This document shows positions 56,085 through 64,000 of a stretch of DNA of 64,000 nucleotides, in pieces (within the stretch, counting starts at the first letter, position 1; the number at the start of each line of letters is the position of its first letter). The stretch lies in assembly GCF_000331305.1 (NCBI RefSeq), contig NZ_KB217483.1, positions 914,504 to 978,503 of the forward strand, written 5' to 3'. The notes under the pieces were generated by a model. The model searched no databases, was not told where the DNA came from, and saw only the letters and a list, made by a program, of their open reading frames with translations. This stretch comes from Calothrix sp. PCC 7103 (lineage in GTDB: Bacteria > Cyanobacteriota > Cyanobacteriia > Cyanobacteriales > Nostocaceae). A program made the position numbers and the translations under genes.

Positions 56085-57557
56085 ATGGACACCAAATTTA
56101 TGCTGGAAATGGCTCAATTCGCAAACATTGAAAAAGGCAAAAAAATTACAATCTTAGGAGCAGGAATCGCTGGATTAGTTGCAGCAAGAGAATTAGAGCG
56201 CATGGGACACGAAGTAGATATTATGGAAGCAAGCCCACGCATAGGTGGTAGAGTTTGGACACACCGCTTTAGCAACGAGCCAGACGCACCTTATGCAGAG
56301 TTAGGAGCAATGCGTATCCCCAGTTCTCACCAACATACATTACATTATGTTAAAGAAATGGGCTTAAACGATAAACTCTGCAAGTTTATGACAGTATTTG
56401 AAGAAGAAAACGCTTTTATGAACATGGAAGGAAACCTCTTCCGCATGAAAGACGCCGCTAACTTCTTCAGCACTCGCTATCCAGAAATTTTTACATCCAA
56501 CTACAGCCAACAAACAAAACTTTTTGCAGCATGGTTAAAAACAATTGTTAATACCATCTCCCCCGGAAGCTTACGTGATAGTTTAGACCAAGACTTACGC
56601 TCACACTTAATGGATGAATTGGAACGTCTCGACTTAACACCATATTTTAATACCAATGGCGAAACCATCGACCTACAAAAATTTGTTCAAGAAAATCCAG
56701 GTTTCCGCGCTCGTTGCAGCAAAGCATTAGATACATTCCTTGGCGACATCGTAACAGAAACCAGCCACGACTTACTACAAATCAAAGGTGGAACACAACT
56801 TTTAATCGACCGTTTAGTAGAATCAATTAAGGCGCCAATTAAATGTAACCAACCAGTAGTAGCAATAAAAGTTCGTTCCAACTATACAGAAATTGACTAC
56901 TTAGAAAACGGACAAAAACAAACCCGTCGTTGCGACTATGTACTTTGCACAATTCCCTTCTCTGTAATGAGAAAAATGGAATTAGAAGGATTCGACCAAC
57001 GCAAAATCGACTCTATCAATAACACAGTATACTGCCCTGCAACAAAAGTAGCTTTTCATACTAAAGAAAACTTCTGGTCACAACAAGGAATTAAAGGTGG
57101 AGCATCATTCAGCGGCGCCGGAGTTCGTCAAACCTACTACCCTAGTGTTAAATTTAACCCTGAACGCGGTAGTGTAATGTTAGCAAGCTACACAATCGGT
57201 GACGACGCAGACCGTCTAGGCAACATGAGCGAACAACAACGCCACAGCTATGTAAAAGAAGTAGTAAGTAACGTACATCCTGAACTCCAACAATCAGGAA
57301 TGATACTACAAACCGCATCAATAGCTTGGGGTAACTACGAATGGAGTGCAGGTGGTTGTACAGTACATTGGGACGAAGAAAATTATACAGCAAGCTACTT
57401 AGAAGCAGCAAGACCTCAAAACACCTTATTCTTTGCTGGAGAACATTGCTCAAAATATCCCGCTTGGTTACAAGGTTCCATCGAATCAGCATTAGAAGCA
57501 ATTTATGATATGCATACTCACTTGACTTACGTCAAAAAATACTTGATACATACTTAG
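56085..57557 (+). CDS. FAD-dependent amine oxidase (L-amino acid oxidase type)
   Basis: 490 residues. The dinucleotide fold ILGAGIAGLVAARELERMGH is near the N-terminus, then GGRVWTHRF and ELGAMRIPSSHQHTL, and the C-terminal FAD motif is FFAGEHCSKYPAWLQGSIES. These are the landmarks of L-amino acid oxidase/monoamine oxidase flavoproteins, which deaminate amino acids or amines with H2O2 release. No signal peptide is evident. The last dozen codons (from about DMHTHLTY) overlap the start of an IS630 remnant, so the natural C-terminus may have been replaced. Confidence 0.85.
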   Translation: MDTKFMLEMAQFANIEKGKKITILGAGIAGLVAARELERMGHEVDIMEASPRIGGRVWTHRFSNEPDAPYAELGAMRIPSSHQHTLHYVKEMGLNDKLCKFMTVFEEENAFMNMEGNLFRMKDAANFFSTRYPEIFTSNYSQQTKLFAAWLKTIVNTISPGSLRDSLDQDLRSHLMDELERLDLTPYFNTNGETIDLQKFVQENPGFRARCSKALDTFLGDIVTETSHDLLQIKGGTQLLIDRLVESIKAPIKCNQPVVAIKVRSNYTEIDYLENGQKQTRRCDYVLCTIPFSVMRKMELEGFDQRKIDSINNTVYCPATKVAFHTKENFWSQQGIKGGASFSGAGVRQTYYPSVKFNPERGSVMLASYTIGDDADRLGNMSEQQRHSYVKEVVSNVHPELQQSGMILQTASIAWGNYEWSAGGCTVHWDEENYTASYLEAARPQNTLFFAGEHCSKYPAWLQGSIESALEAIYDMHTHLTYVKKYLIHT

Positions 57558-57755
57558 AAGGCGGAATATCGCAACGTCAGCTTGCAGAAAGATTTAAAGT
57601 AGCTTTAAGCTTTGTTGAAAAAATACTTAAACAATATCGAGAAACAGGAAGCATAGCTCCTAAAATTAGGATGCAACAAACTCCACCAAAGTTAAATGAA
57701 GAGCAACTAAATATTCTTAAAGAAATTGTCGAAGCAAATAACGATGCTACTTTAA
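57512..57755 (+). pseudogene. IS630-type transposase N-terminal remnant
   Basis: In a frame shifted from the amine oxidase the sequence reads AYSLDLRQKILDTYLEGGIS then QRQLAERFKVALSFVEKILK, KQYRETGSIAPKIR and LNEEQLNILKEIVEANNDATL. This is the helix-turn-helix start of cyanobacterial IS630 transposases. It ends abruptly after about 80 residues, with no start codon in frame and the catalytic part gone. Confidence 0.75.
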
Positions 57756-57877
57756 AATTTCTTACAGTATTTGAGATTGTTTTAGGGTGCCTTGTTTTTA
57801 TCGCGCCACTCGCTTCTAACCCAGGTTCTCTGGACACATGGGGAACGGCTGGAGGACTTGGTTCATTGCAGCTAAGT

Positions 57878-58048
57878 CGCATTCTTTATTCTTTCTGCTC
57901 AAAATGGCGCCGTTTTACTCGATGGCAATACTTATACTATTTACAATCCCAATGCGAACCACGTGGAATTTAGGACTGCCCGGTATGGGGAAAGTAAAGG
58001 ATTTGCTTTTCTAAAACATAAGCTGAAAGCTAGCCAAAAACAATTATG
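57878..58048 (+). other. unidentified open fragment before hemB
   Basis: A stop-to-stop frame reading AQNGAVLLDGNTYTIYNPN then ANHVEFRTARYGESKGFAFL and KHKLKASQ has protein-like composition but no start codon, and I cannot name a family. It may be the 3' end of a gene cut by the IS630 event. Confidence 0.3.
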
Positions 58049-58056
58049 ATTATTTT

Positions 58057-59085
<1,029 letters not shown>

Positions 59086-59113
59086 CAATTTTCCTTTCGC
59101 CAAAATGATTTTT

Positions 59114-59143
59114 GGGGTGACTTGATTTAAAGTCACCCCTTTT
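59114..59143 (+). terminator. rho-independent terminator after hemB
   Basis: GGGGTGACTT and AAGTCACCCC form a 10-bp stem with a short loop, followed by TTTTATTACTTTTTT. It starts 28 bases after the stop. Confidence 0.85.
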
Positions 59144-59697
59144 ATTACTTTTTTACTATCTATAAACGAAGTGAATAATTTCGTAGCGTTACGCAGCTAC
59201 TACCAATTAACGCGGCAAAATATAAAGTGAGTATAAATATTTGCCGCGTTTAGAATTGTTAGATTAGATGAAACTGTAGAACATGCACTAAGGATTCTTT
59301 ACAATCTCATATCATAATACTCAGTAATTGTAAATTATTCGCTGCGTTCTTACCAGCATAGGGTTGTAAACGCCTATGCGGTGGGATATGTTTCTTCGGA
59401 GCTACTATAGATGTCCTTCATCAAGTGAGGTACTGATATATTAATAAAACTCTTGTGGGGTAGGCATCCTTACCCGCCCTTATGTACTTGATCAGAACGG
59501 GAAGTGCTATATATTTATTGAGAAAAGTTACAACTAACTTGTGTTTTGAGAGAAATTCGCTATAGTAAATTTTTGAGAATATTCAAATTTAGTTAACCTG
59601 TTAATTGGATTAATTGGACGAATTTGTCTAAAATCAAGTAAAATAGCAGTCATTACCTAGAAGAATTATTGCAAAAATTAGCATTTGGTAATTAGCG
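59144..59697. other. non-coding leader region of the feo operon
   Basis: About 550 bases without a gene. A possible promoter is TTGTGT (59539) and TATAGT (59561) with 16-base spacing. An imperfect dyad TTGAGAATATTCAA follows at about 59572 and could be a regulator site. No clear Fur-box consensus was found here. The distal part contains no other recognised element. Confidence 0.45.
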
Positions 59698-60075
59698 ATG
59701 AAAGACAACCACTGTAACAGCGAACAAAGTCCTTCAAAACCTCAATGGCAAGGATTTGATTTTTTTGAAGAAAAGTTAAGCGCAACAGAAGTAGAGAAGA
59801 ACGTTAGTAATAAAGCTTTTTCGGATATCACAAAATCTTTCCCTTTAGCTATGGCAAGTGTGGGGGAGAGTATGCATATTGTTAAATTTCAAGCTTCTGA
59901 AGATATGGTACGTAGACTTATGAGCATGGGGTTTGCGCCAGGTTGTCAGGTTCAAGTCATTAGCAATACTGGGGGTTCTGTAATTGTTGCTATCGGCGCC
60001 AACCGTATTGGTTTAGGAGTGGGTATGGCGCAAAAAATTATGTGTACTAATTGTACGGATAAAGCAAATGGATGA
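59698..60075 (+). CDS. feoA: FeoA domain protein 1, with N-terminal extension
   Basis: 125 residues. About 50 polar residues precede a FeoA SH3-like domain: VRRLMSMGFAPGCQVQVISN, then GGSVIVAIGANRIGLGVGMA. FeoA assists FeoB in ferrous iron uptake at the cytoplasmic side. The N-terminal extension is not part of the usual 75-85-residue FeoA. Its last eight bases overlap the next feoA gene. It starts the operon feoA-feoA-feoB-(feoC). Confidence 0.9.
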   Translation: MKDNHCNSEQSPSKPQWQGFDFFEEKLSATEVEKNVSNKAFSDITKSFPLAMASVGESMHIVKFQASEDMVRRLMSMGFAPGCQVQVISNTGGSVIVAIGANRIGLGVGMAQKIMCTNCTDKANG

Positions 60076-60307
60076 TAAGAAACATTTACGAGATTTGGCG
60101 GTGGGTTGTACGGGACGGGTAGTTGGTTATGAAAAAGCTGCTCGTGGTTACAAGGGGAAATTACTTGCGATGGGTTTGACGCCAGGAACCGAGTTTACTA
60201 TTACTCGCTATGCCCCTCTAGGAGACCCTGTAGAAATTTTAGTGCGCGGTTTTAAACTCAGTTTACGGTCATACGAAGCAAATGCTCTTTTTGTAGAGGA
60301 GATGTAA
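60068..60307 (+). CDS. feoA: FeoA domain protein 2
   Basis: 79 residues, the standard FeoA size: GCTGRVVGYEKAARGYKGKL then LAMGLTPGTEFTITRYAPLG and EILVRGFKLSLR. A tandem second FeoA is common in cyanobacterial feo operons. It overlaps the first feoA by eight bases and ends two bases before feoB, so translation is tightly coupled. Confidence 0.94.
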   Translation: MDDKKHLRDLAVGCTGRVVGYEKAARGYKGKLLAMGLTPGTEFTITRYAPLGDPVEILVRGFKLSLRSYEANALFVEEM

Positions 60308-60309
60308 CG

Positions 60310-62643
60310 ATGAGTAAGTGGATAGTTGGATTGGTGGGTAATCCTAATTGCGGTAAAACTACTTTATTTAATGCTTTGACTGGCGCCAATCAAAGGACTG
60401 GTAATTGGCCTGGTGTGACTGTTGAACGTAAGGAAGGAAAATATACTCATAATGGCAGTGAAATCACTGTTGTTGATTTACCTGGTGTTTATTCGTTAGA
60501 TGCAGAAAATGATGATACTGGACTTGATGAATTAGTCGCGCGCGATTATTTGCTCCAGAATGAAGCGGATATAATTATTAACATCGTTGATGCTTCTAAT
60601 TTAGAGCGTAATTTATATCTGACAACTCAAATCATGGAAATGCGCTTACCGATGATAATCGCGTTAAACATGATGGATGTTGCTAATGCGCGCGATATGC
60701 GAATTAATGCAAAGTTACTGGCAGAACGACTTGGTTGTCCAGTAATTCCCATGAGTGCTGCTACTAATAAGGGAGTACCACAGTTGAAGGATGTAATTAA
60801 CCAAGCTGTAGTAAATCCCAAAGTATCAACTACTTACGTTGCTTACCCTGCTGTTATCGAAGACGCAATTACTCAATTAATTCCTTTTATTAATGAGCAT
60901 ACCTCTAACCGCGCGGTTGATGCTCGTTGGAAAGCTTTAAAGCTTTTAGAATATGAAGACAGAATTGCTCCTGAACTTCGAGGTAGAGAGTTAGAGCATA
61001 TAATTGTTGAACATCGGCGCCGAGTTCATCAAACGCTTGATGATGATTTAGATATTATCATCGCTGATAGCCGTTACGGATTTATTCGCAACTTAACTCA
61101 AGGTGCAACTGAACGCACTAGAGAAATTAAAACTACTCTTTCTGACAAAATTGACCAGGTGGTATTAAATCGGTTTTTGGGTATTCCGATTTTTTTTCTC
61201 GTTATGTACTTAATGTTCATGGTGTCAATTAATATTGGTGGTGCATTTATCGATTTCTTTGATATTACCTTTGCAACGATTTTTGTAGATGGATTCGCAC
61301 ATCTCTTAAAAGCAATTAATACACCAGGTTGGTTAATTGGTGTTTTAGCACAAGGTGCAGGTGGCGGTATTCAAACAACAGCTACATTTATTCCTCAAAT
61401 TGGGATGATGTTTTTATGTTTGTCAGCATTAGAAGATACTGGTTATATGGCACGCGCGGCTTTTGTCATGGACAGACTAATGCGGTTTGTCGGACTACCA
61501 GGAAAATCTTTTGTACCAATGATGGTGGGGTTTGGATGTAATATTCCTGGCATTATGGCAACACGGACATTAGAAAATAAACGTGACCGCATGATGGCTG
61601 TAATGATGAATCCATTTATGTCGTGTAGTGCCAGATTAGCTGTTTATGCTTTATTTTGCGGCGCCTTTTTCCAAGTGGGAGGACACAACATAGTATTGGG
61701 TCTTTACTTAATGGGTATTTTAGCAGCCATTTTCACAGGGCTAATTTTGAAAAATACTATTCTCCAAGGAGAAGCGGCGCCTTTCATTATGGAATTACCT
61801 CCTTATCATATTCCTAAACTCAAAGGAGTATTATTGCGTGCATGGGACAGACTCAAAGCTTTCATTAAAAAAGCTGGTATAGCTATTATTCTCATGGTCA
61901 TTGTACTAGGTTTCATGAACTCAGTTGGTACAGACGGTTCTTTTGGGAAGCAAGATAGTAAAGACTCAATATTGAGCGCAATGAGTCGCACCATTACACC
62001 TATATTTACACCAATGGGAATCACGCAAGAAAACTGGCCTGCTACTGTTGGTTTAATGTCTGGAGTATTTGCCAAAGAAGTAATGGTTGGCACAATGAAC
62101 TCCTTATATACTCAACTAGCAGAAGAAGAAAAAGCAGTGAAAGAATCTGAAAAACCAGAAGAATATAGCTTTTGGGGTGGTATTACTAAAGCATTCCTCA
62201 GCATTCCAGAAAACTTAGCAAAACTTACCGATAAACTTTTTGACCCACTTGGTTTAGGCGCCATAAATATTCAAGACCAAAAACAAGCTGCAGAAGCGCA
62301 GGGAATATCCGTTAGCACATACGGACAAATGTCACAGAGATTTGGTAGTCAAAATGCAGCCTTTGCCTACTTACTATTCGTCTTACTATACTTCCCTTGC
62401 GTCTCAGCTACCGCAGCACTTTACCGCGAAACAAGTCTAAAATGGACAATATTTGCGGGATGCTGGACAACAGGTTTAGCATATTGGGCAGCGGTATTAT
62501 ACTACCAAACCGTAACATTCTCAAAACATCCAATATCCTCCATCACCTGGATAATTGCATTACTCCTAACCATAGTAATTACATTTTTTGTAATGAAAAT
62601 AGCAGGCTCCAAACATCACATTAAACACCAACCCATAACATAG
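60310..62643 (+). CDS. feoB: ferrous iron transport protein B
   Basis: 777 residues. The N-terminal G domain has G1 GNPNCGKTTLFN, G3 VDLPGVYSLD and G4 LNMMDVA. A helical GDI-like part follows, and then the membrane domain from about 285 with VGFGCNIPGIMATRTLENKR and MNPFMSCSARLAVYALF, the Cys-containing gate motifs. It moves Fe2+ into the cell in a nucleotide-dependent way. The full set of helices is present, and the C-terminus (KHHIKHQPIT) is basic. Operon context is complete. Confidence 0.97.
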   Translation: MSKWIVGLVGNPNCGKTTLFNALTGANQRTGNWPGVTVERKEGKYTHNGSEITVVDLPGVYSLDAENDDTGLDELVARDYLLQNEADIIINIVDASNLERNLYLTTQIMEMRLPMIIALNMMDVANARDMRINAKLLAERLGCPVIPMSAATNKGVPQLKDVINQAVVNPKVSTTYVAYPAVIEDAITQLIPFINEHTSNRAVDARWKALKLLEYEDRIAPELRGRELEHIIVEHRRRVHQTLDDDLDIIIADSRYGFIRNLTQGATERTREIKTTLSDKIDQVVLNRFLGIPIFFLVMYLMFMVSINIGGAFIDFFDITFATIFVDGFAHLLKAINTPGWLIGVLAQGAGGGIQTTATFIPQIGMMFLCLSALEDTGYMARAAFVMDRLMRFVGLPGKSFVPMMVGFGCNIPGIMATRTLENKRDRMMAVMMNPFMSCSARLAVYALFCGAFFQVGGHNIVLGLYLMGILAAIFTGLILKNTILQGEAAPFIMELPPYHIPKLKGVLLRAWDRLKAFIKKAGIAIILMVIVLGFMNSVGTDGSFGKQDSKDSILSAMSRTITPIFTPMGITQENWPATVGLMSGVFAKEVMVGTMNSLYTQLAEEEKAVKESEKPEEYSFWGGITKAFLSIPENLAKLTDKLFDPLGLGAINIQDQKQAAEAQGISVSTYGQMSQRFGSQNAAFAYLLFVLLYFPCVSATAALYRETSLKWTIFAGCWTTGLAYWAAVLYYQTVTFSKHPISSITWIIALLLTIVITFFVMKIAGSKHHIKHQPIT

Positions 62644-62676
62644 ATATCTCCCTATATAAATTCATCCCATAAATAT

Positions 62677-62704
62677 GTAGAGACTGTACATGTACAGTCT
62701 CCAC
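62677..62704. repeat. GTAGAGAC-family palindrome
   Basis: GTAGAGACTGTACA is followed by its near-exact complement (TGTACAGTCTCCAC, one wobble). Between feoB and feoC. As RNA it would be a hairpin that could attenuate feoC relative to feoB. Confidence 0.7.
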
Positions 62705-62748
62705 AACATTTTAAATATTATATCTGCATTACATCAAAAGATAAAAGT

Positions 62749-62973
62749 ATGATACTCAGCGAACTACAAAAATTCTTAAGCTTACATAAAAAAGTCTCAC
62801 TAGCAGATTTAAAACTTCATTTTCATATAGACACAGAACCTTTGCAAGACATGCTGAATAGACTAATCCGCAAAGGTCGAGTCCGTAAAATGGATGAAGT
62901 AAAAAAGTGTAGTGGGTGTCACAGTTGTAGTAATGATGCAATTGAATTTTACGAATGGGTAAATCCCGAATAA
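62749..62973 (+). CDS. feoC: FeoC-like winged-helix [Fe-S] regulator
   Basis: 74 residues. An N-terminal winged helix (LSELQKFLSLHKKVSLADLK in substance) precedes a cysteine segment KKCSGCHSCSN and EFYEW. FeoC proteins have this arrangement, with cysteines binding an oxygen-sensitive Fe-S cluster and influencing FeoB stability. Three Cys are visible instead of four. It is 105 bases after feoB and likely read from the same promoter. Confidence 0.82.
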   Translation: MILSELQKFLSLHKKVSLADLKLHFHIDTEPLQDMLNRLIRKGRVRKMDEVKKCSGCHSCSNDAIEFYEWVNPE

Positions 62974-63082
62974 AGCACTTTTTACCTTTATAAACTATGA
63001 TTTAGGCGTTTTTTGTGGTGTGGTCGTGCATCGGTGAAAACTACTGTAAATGCAGTAGTATTTTTTCAGCAAACCCTAACTA

Positions 63083-63118
63083 TTGACAAATATCTGCTTG
63101 AGAATGATAATCATTTAA
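63083..63118 (+). promoter_or_regulatory. sigma70-type promoter overlapped by a Fur box
   Basis: TTGACA at 63083-63088 and GATAAT at 63106-63111 are spaced by exactly 17 bases. GAGAATGATAATCATTTAA (63100-63118) fits the Fur consensus at 15 of 19 positions and covers the -10. Iron-loaded Fur would block RNA polymerase. It drives the leader with the cobalamin riboswitch and the TonB-dependent receptor. Confidence 0.75.
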
Positions 63119-63258
63119 TAGTTGATAATTTTTTATGGGTACATTGCTATGCAAGATTTGATAGATATTCTCAATATATTTTATAAAAATACTGGGAGTA
63201 AATGTAACATTTATACACAAATGAATTGTTGCATAGGTGTTATGCTGCAAAAATGTAT

Positions 63259-63369
63259 TGGTTTTGATACTTCATCATCTATCAAAGTTAACGGGGAAAG
63301 TTTGGTGTAAATCCAGCGCTGTCCCGCAGCTGTAATGAGGTTTTACCTCTAAGTCAGAACGCCCGCCAA
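63259..63369 (+). ncRNA. cobalamin riboswitch
   Basis: The conserved blocks occur in order: GGGGAAAGTTTGGTGTAAATCC, GCTGTCCCGCAGCTGTAA, a small variable hairpin GAGGTTTTACCTC, then AAGTCAGAACGCCCGCC, the B12-box-type end. It lies in the 5' leader of the TonB-dependent receptor, ending about 30 bases before its start codon, so control of translation by adenosylcobalamin or a related corrinoid is likely. The 5' boundary is approximate. Confidence 0.88.
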
Positions 63370-63398
63370 TTATAAACACAATTATCTGCGAGGTACAG

Positions 63399-64000
63399 AT
63401 GAGAAATATTTTTTTTAATTCCCAGTGGGGAATCAAATTTGTTGTGTTCAGTTTGGCTGCAACTTTCGGGATACTGTATGGAAGTTACGGCGCCGTAGCA
63501 ACAGCAGAAGAAATCGTTCAAAACCCGACATCTACAGAAGAGAAAGAAGCAGATATTGAATTAACTGTCATTGAGAAGTTATTAAACGAACCTGTTTATT
63601 CACCATTCCGTCGTGAGGGGACAGTCAAAGACTCGACACGCCCTATCTATGTCATTACTAGTGAAGAGATGGAAGCGCAAGGTGCCCGAACTGTTAGAGA
63701 AGCGCTCAAGTTTCTTCCTGGTATACTCCCAGATGGCACGGTTGGTACTGAACCTCATGCATTGAGTGGTCAATTTATACGCGGTTCTAATAGTGAGCAA
63801 GTGCTGATACTACTTGATGGTAGACCAATTAATAACTTAGGTGGTGGTCGTTTTGACTTGTCGGAATTCACCACTAATAATATTGAAAGAGTAGAAGTAC
63901 TACCAGGTGGAGGTTCAACTCTATATGGTTCTGATGCAATTGGTGGTGTCATTAACATTATTACCAGGCGCCCAACAGCAGGTAAAATTAGTACTGACAC
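63399..64000 (+). CDS. TonB-dependent outer-membrane receptor, N-terminal part (partial)
   Basis: The frame from the ATG at 63399 is open to the end of the window (about 200 residues). Signal peptide about 1-33, then a plug domain: RPIYVITSEEMEAQGARTVR, EALKFLPGILPDG, QFIRGSNSEQVLILLDGRPI, ERVEVLPGGGSTLYGSDAIG, GVINIITRRP. These are TonB receptor plug motifs. The upstream Fur box plus cobalamin riboswitch suggests a corrinoid receptor (BtuB-like). The barrel lies outside the window, so the substrate is inferred from regulation only. Confidence 0.92.
   Translation, partial: MRNIFFNSQWGIKFVVFSLAATFGILYGSYGAVATAEEIVQNPTSTEEKEADIELTVIEKLLNEPVYSPFRREGTVKDSTRPIYVITSEEMEAQGARTVREALKFLPGILPDGTVGTEPHALSGQFIRGSNSEQVLILLDGRPINNLGGGRFDLSEFTTNNIERVEVLPGGGSTLYGSDAIGGVINIITRRPTAGKISTD

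Noticed and set aside
63122..63310. Open frame of 62 codons between the Fur box and the TonB receptor
   Set aside because: It overlaps the predicted leader RNA and the 5' part of the cobalamin riboswitch and has no protein family features.

Overview
The window reads as chromosome from a filamentous, probably heterocyst-forming (Nostocales-type) cyanobacterium. Supporting genes are Ycf34, a clade-typical DUF4058 protein, DUF2721 and DUF4079 membrane proteins, a group 2 sigma factor, an ndhI remnant, an AMIN-domain hydrolase and a TpsA-type exoprotein. Base composition is AT-rich and gene spacing is loose, with many dispersed repeats and gene remnants. The hexamer GGCGCC occurs about 95 times by eye, roughly 1.5 per kb and spread through genes and spacers. 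The usual cyanobacterial HIP1 octamer GCGATCGC was seen only twice, both inside one probably imported gene.

Layout. 0-9 kb: a serine hydrolase, a TPR remnant, DUF4058, a glycosyltransferase, a YgfZ-like folate protein with a lipase, an SDR, and an orphan OmpR-type regulator. 8.8-14.6 kb: one 1934-residue modular surface-type protein (alternating VNDAP modules, Calx-beta, VCBS/FG-GAP). 14.9-23.3 kb: L,D-transpeptidase, a purine-catabolism pair (ureidoglycolate lyase-like and PuuE-like), ruvC, a CofD/YvcK-like factor, tsaE, ycf34, CCA-adding enzyme and a GT61 enzyme. 23.5-25.5 kb: a decayed zone with two near-identical 145-bp elements in inverted orientation, each sitting in a broken gene. 25.6-28.9 kb: CsbD, two secreted proteases and AlkB. 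29-36 kb: accessory genes, a deletion-fused remnant, a half permease, an enoyl-CoA hydratase/SDR pair, msrB and a frameshifted IS4-type element.

36-51 kb is the most coherent accessory region. It holds two Crp/Fnr-like regulators, each near a copy of the same small secreted protein. It also holds a chlorite-dismutase-like heme protein, a 2Fe-2S flavoprotein reductase beside a DUF4079 membrane protein, and a sigma factor followed by a BcsA-type cellulose synthase. A two-component pair follows, and then a TpsA-type exoprotein. A consensus FNR-type site lies before the two-component pair. The segment from the second regulator's start to about 51.4 kb lacks GGCGCC completely and carries both HIP1 sites, which suggests transfer from a HIP1-type cyanobacterium.

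51.5-58 kb: a second serine hydrolase, several truncated genes (DUF433, peroxiredoxin-like, ndhI, transposase), a secreted protein with a 5-residue repeat tail, and an amine oxidase whose end is overwritten by an IS630 fragment. 58-64 kb is an iron and tetrapyrrole block: hemB with a Fur-like box at its start, feoA-feoA-feoB-feoC, and the start of a TonB-dependent receptor. The receptor promoter has a Fur-like box over its -10, and its leader contains a cobalamin riboswitch. No rRNA, tRNA or CRISPR array was recognised.
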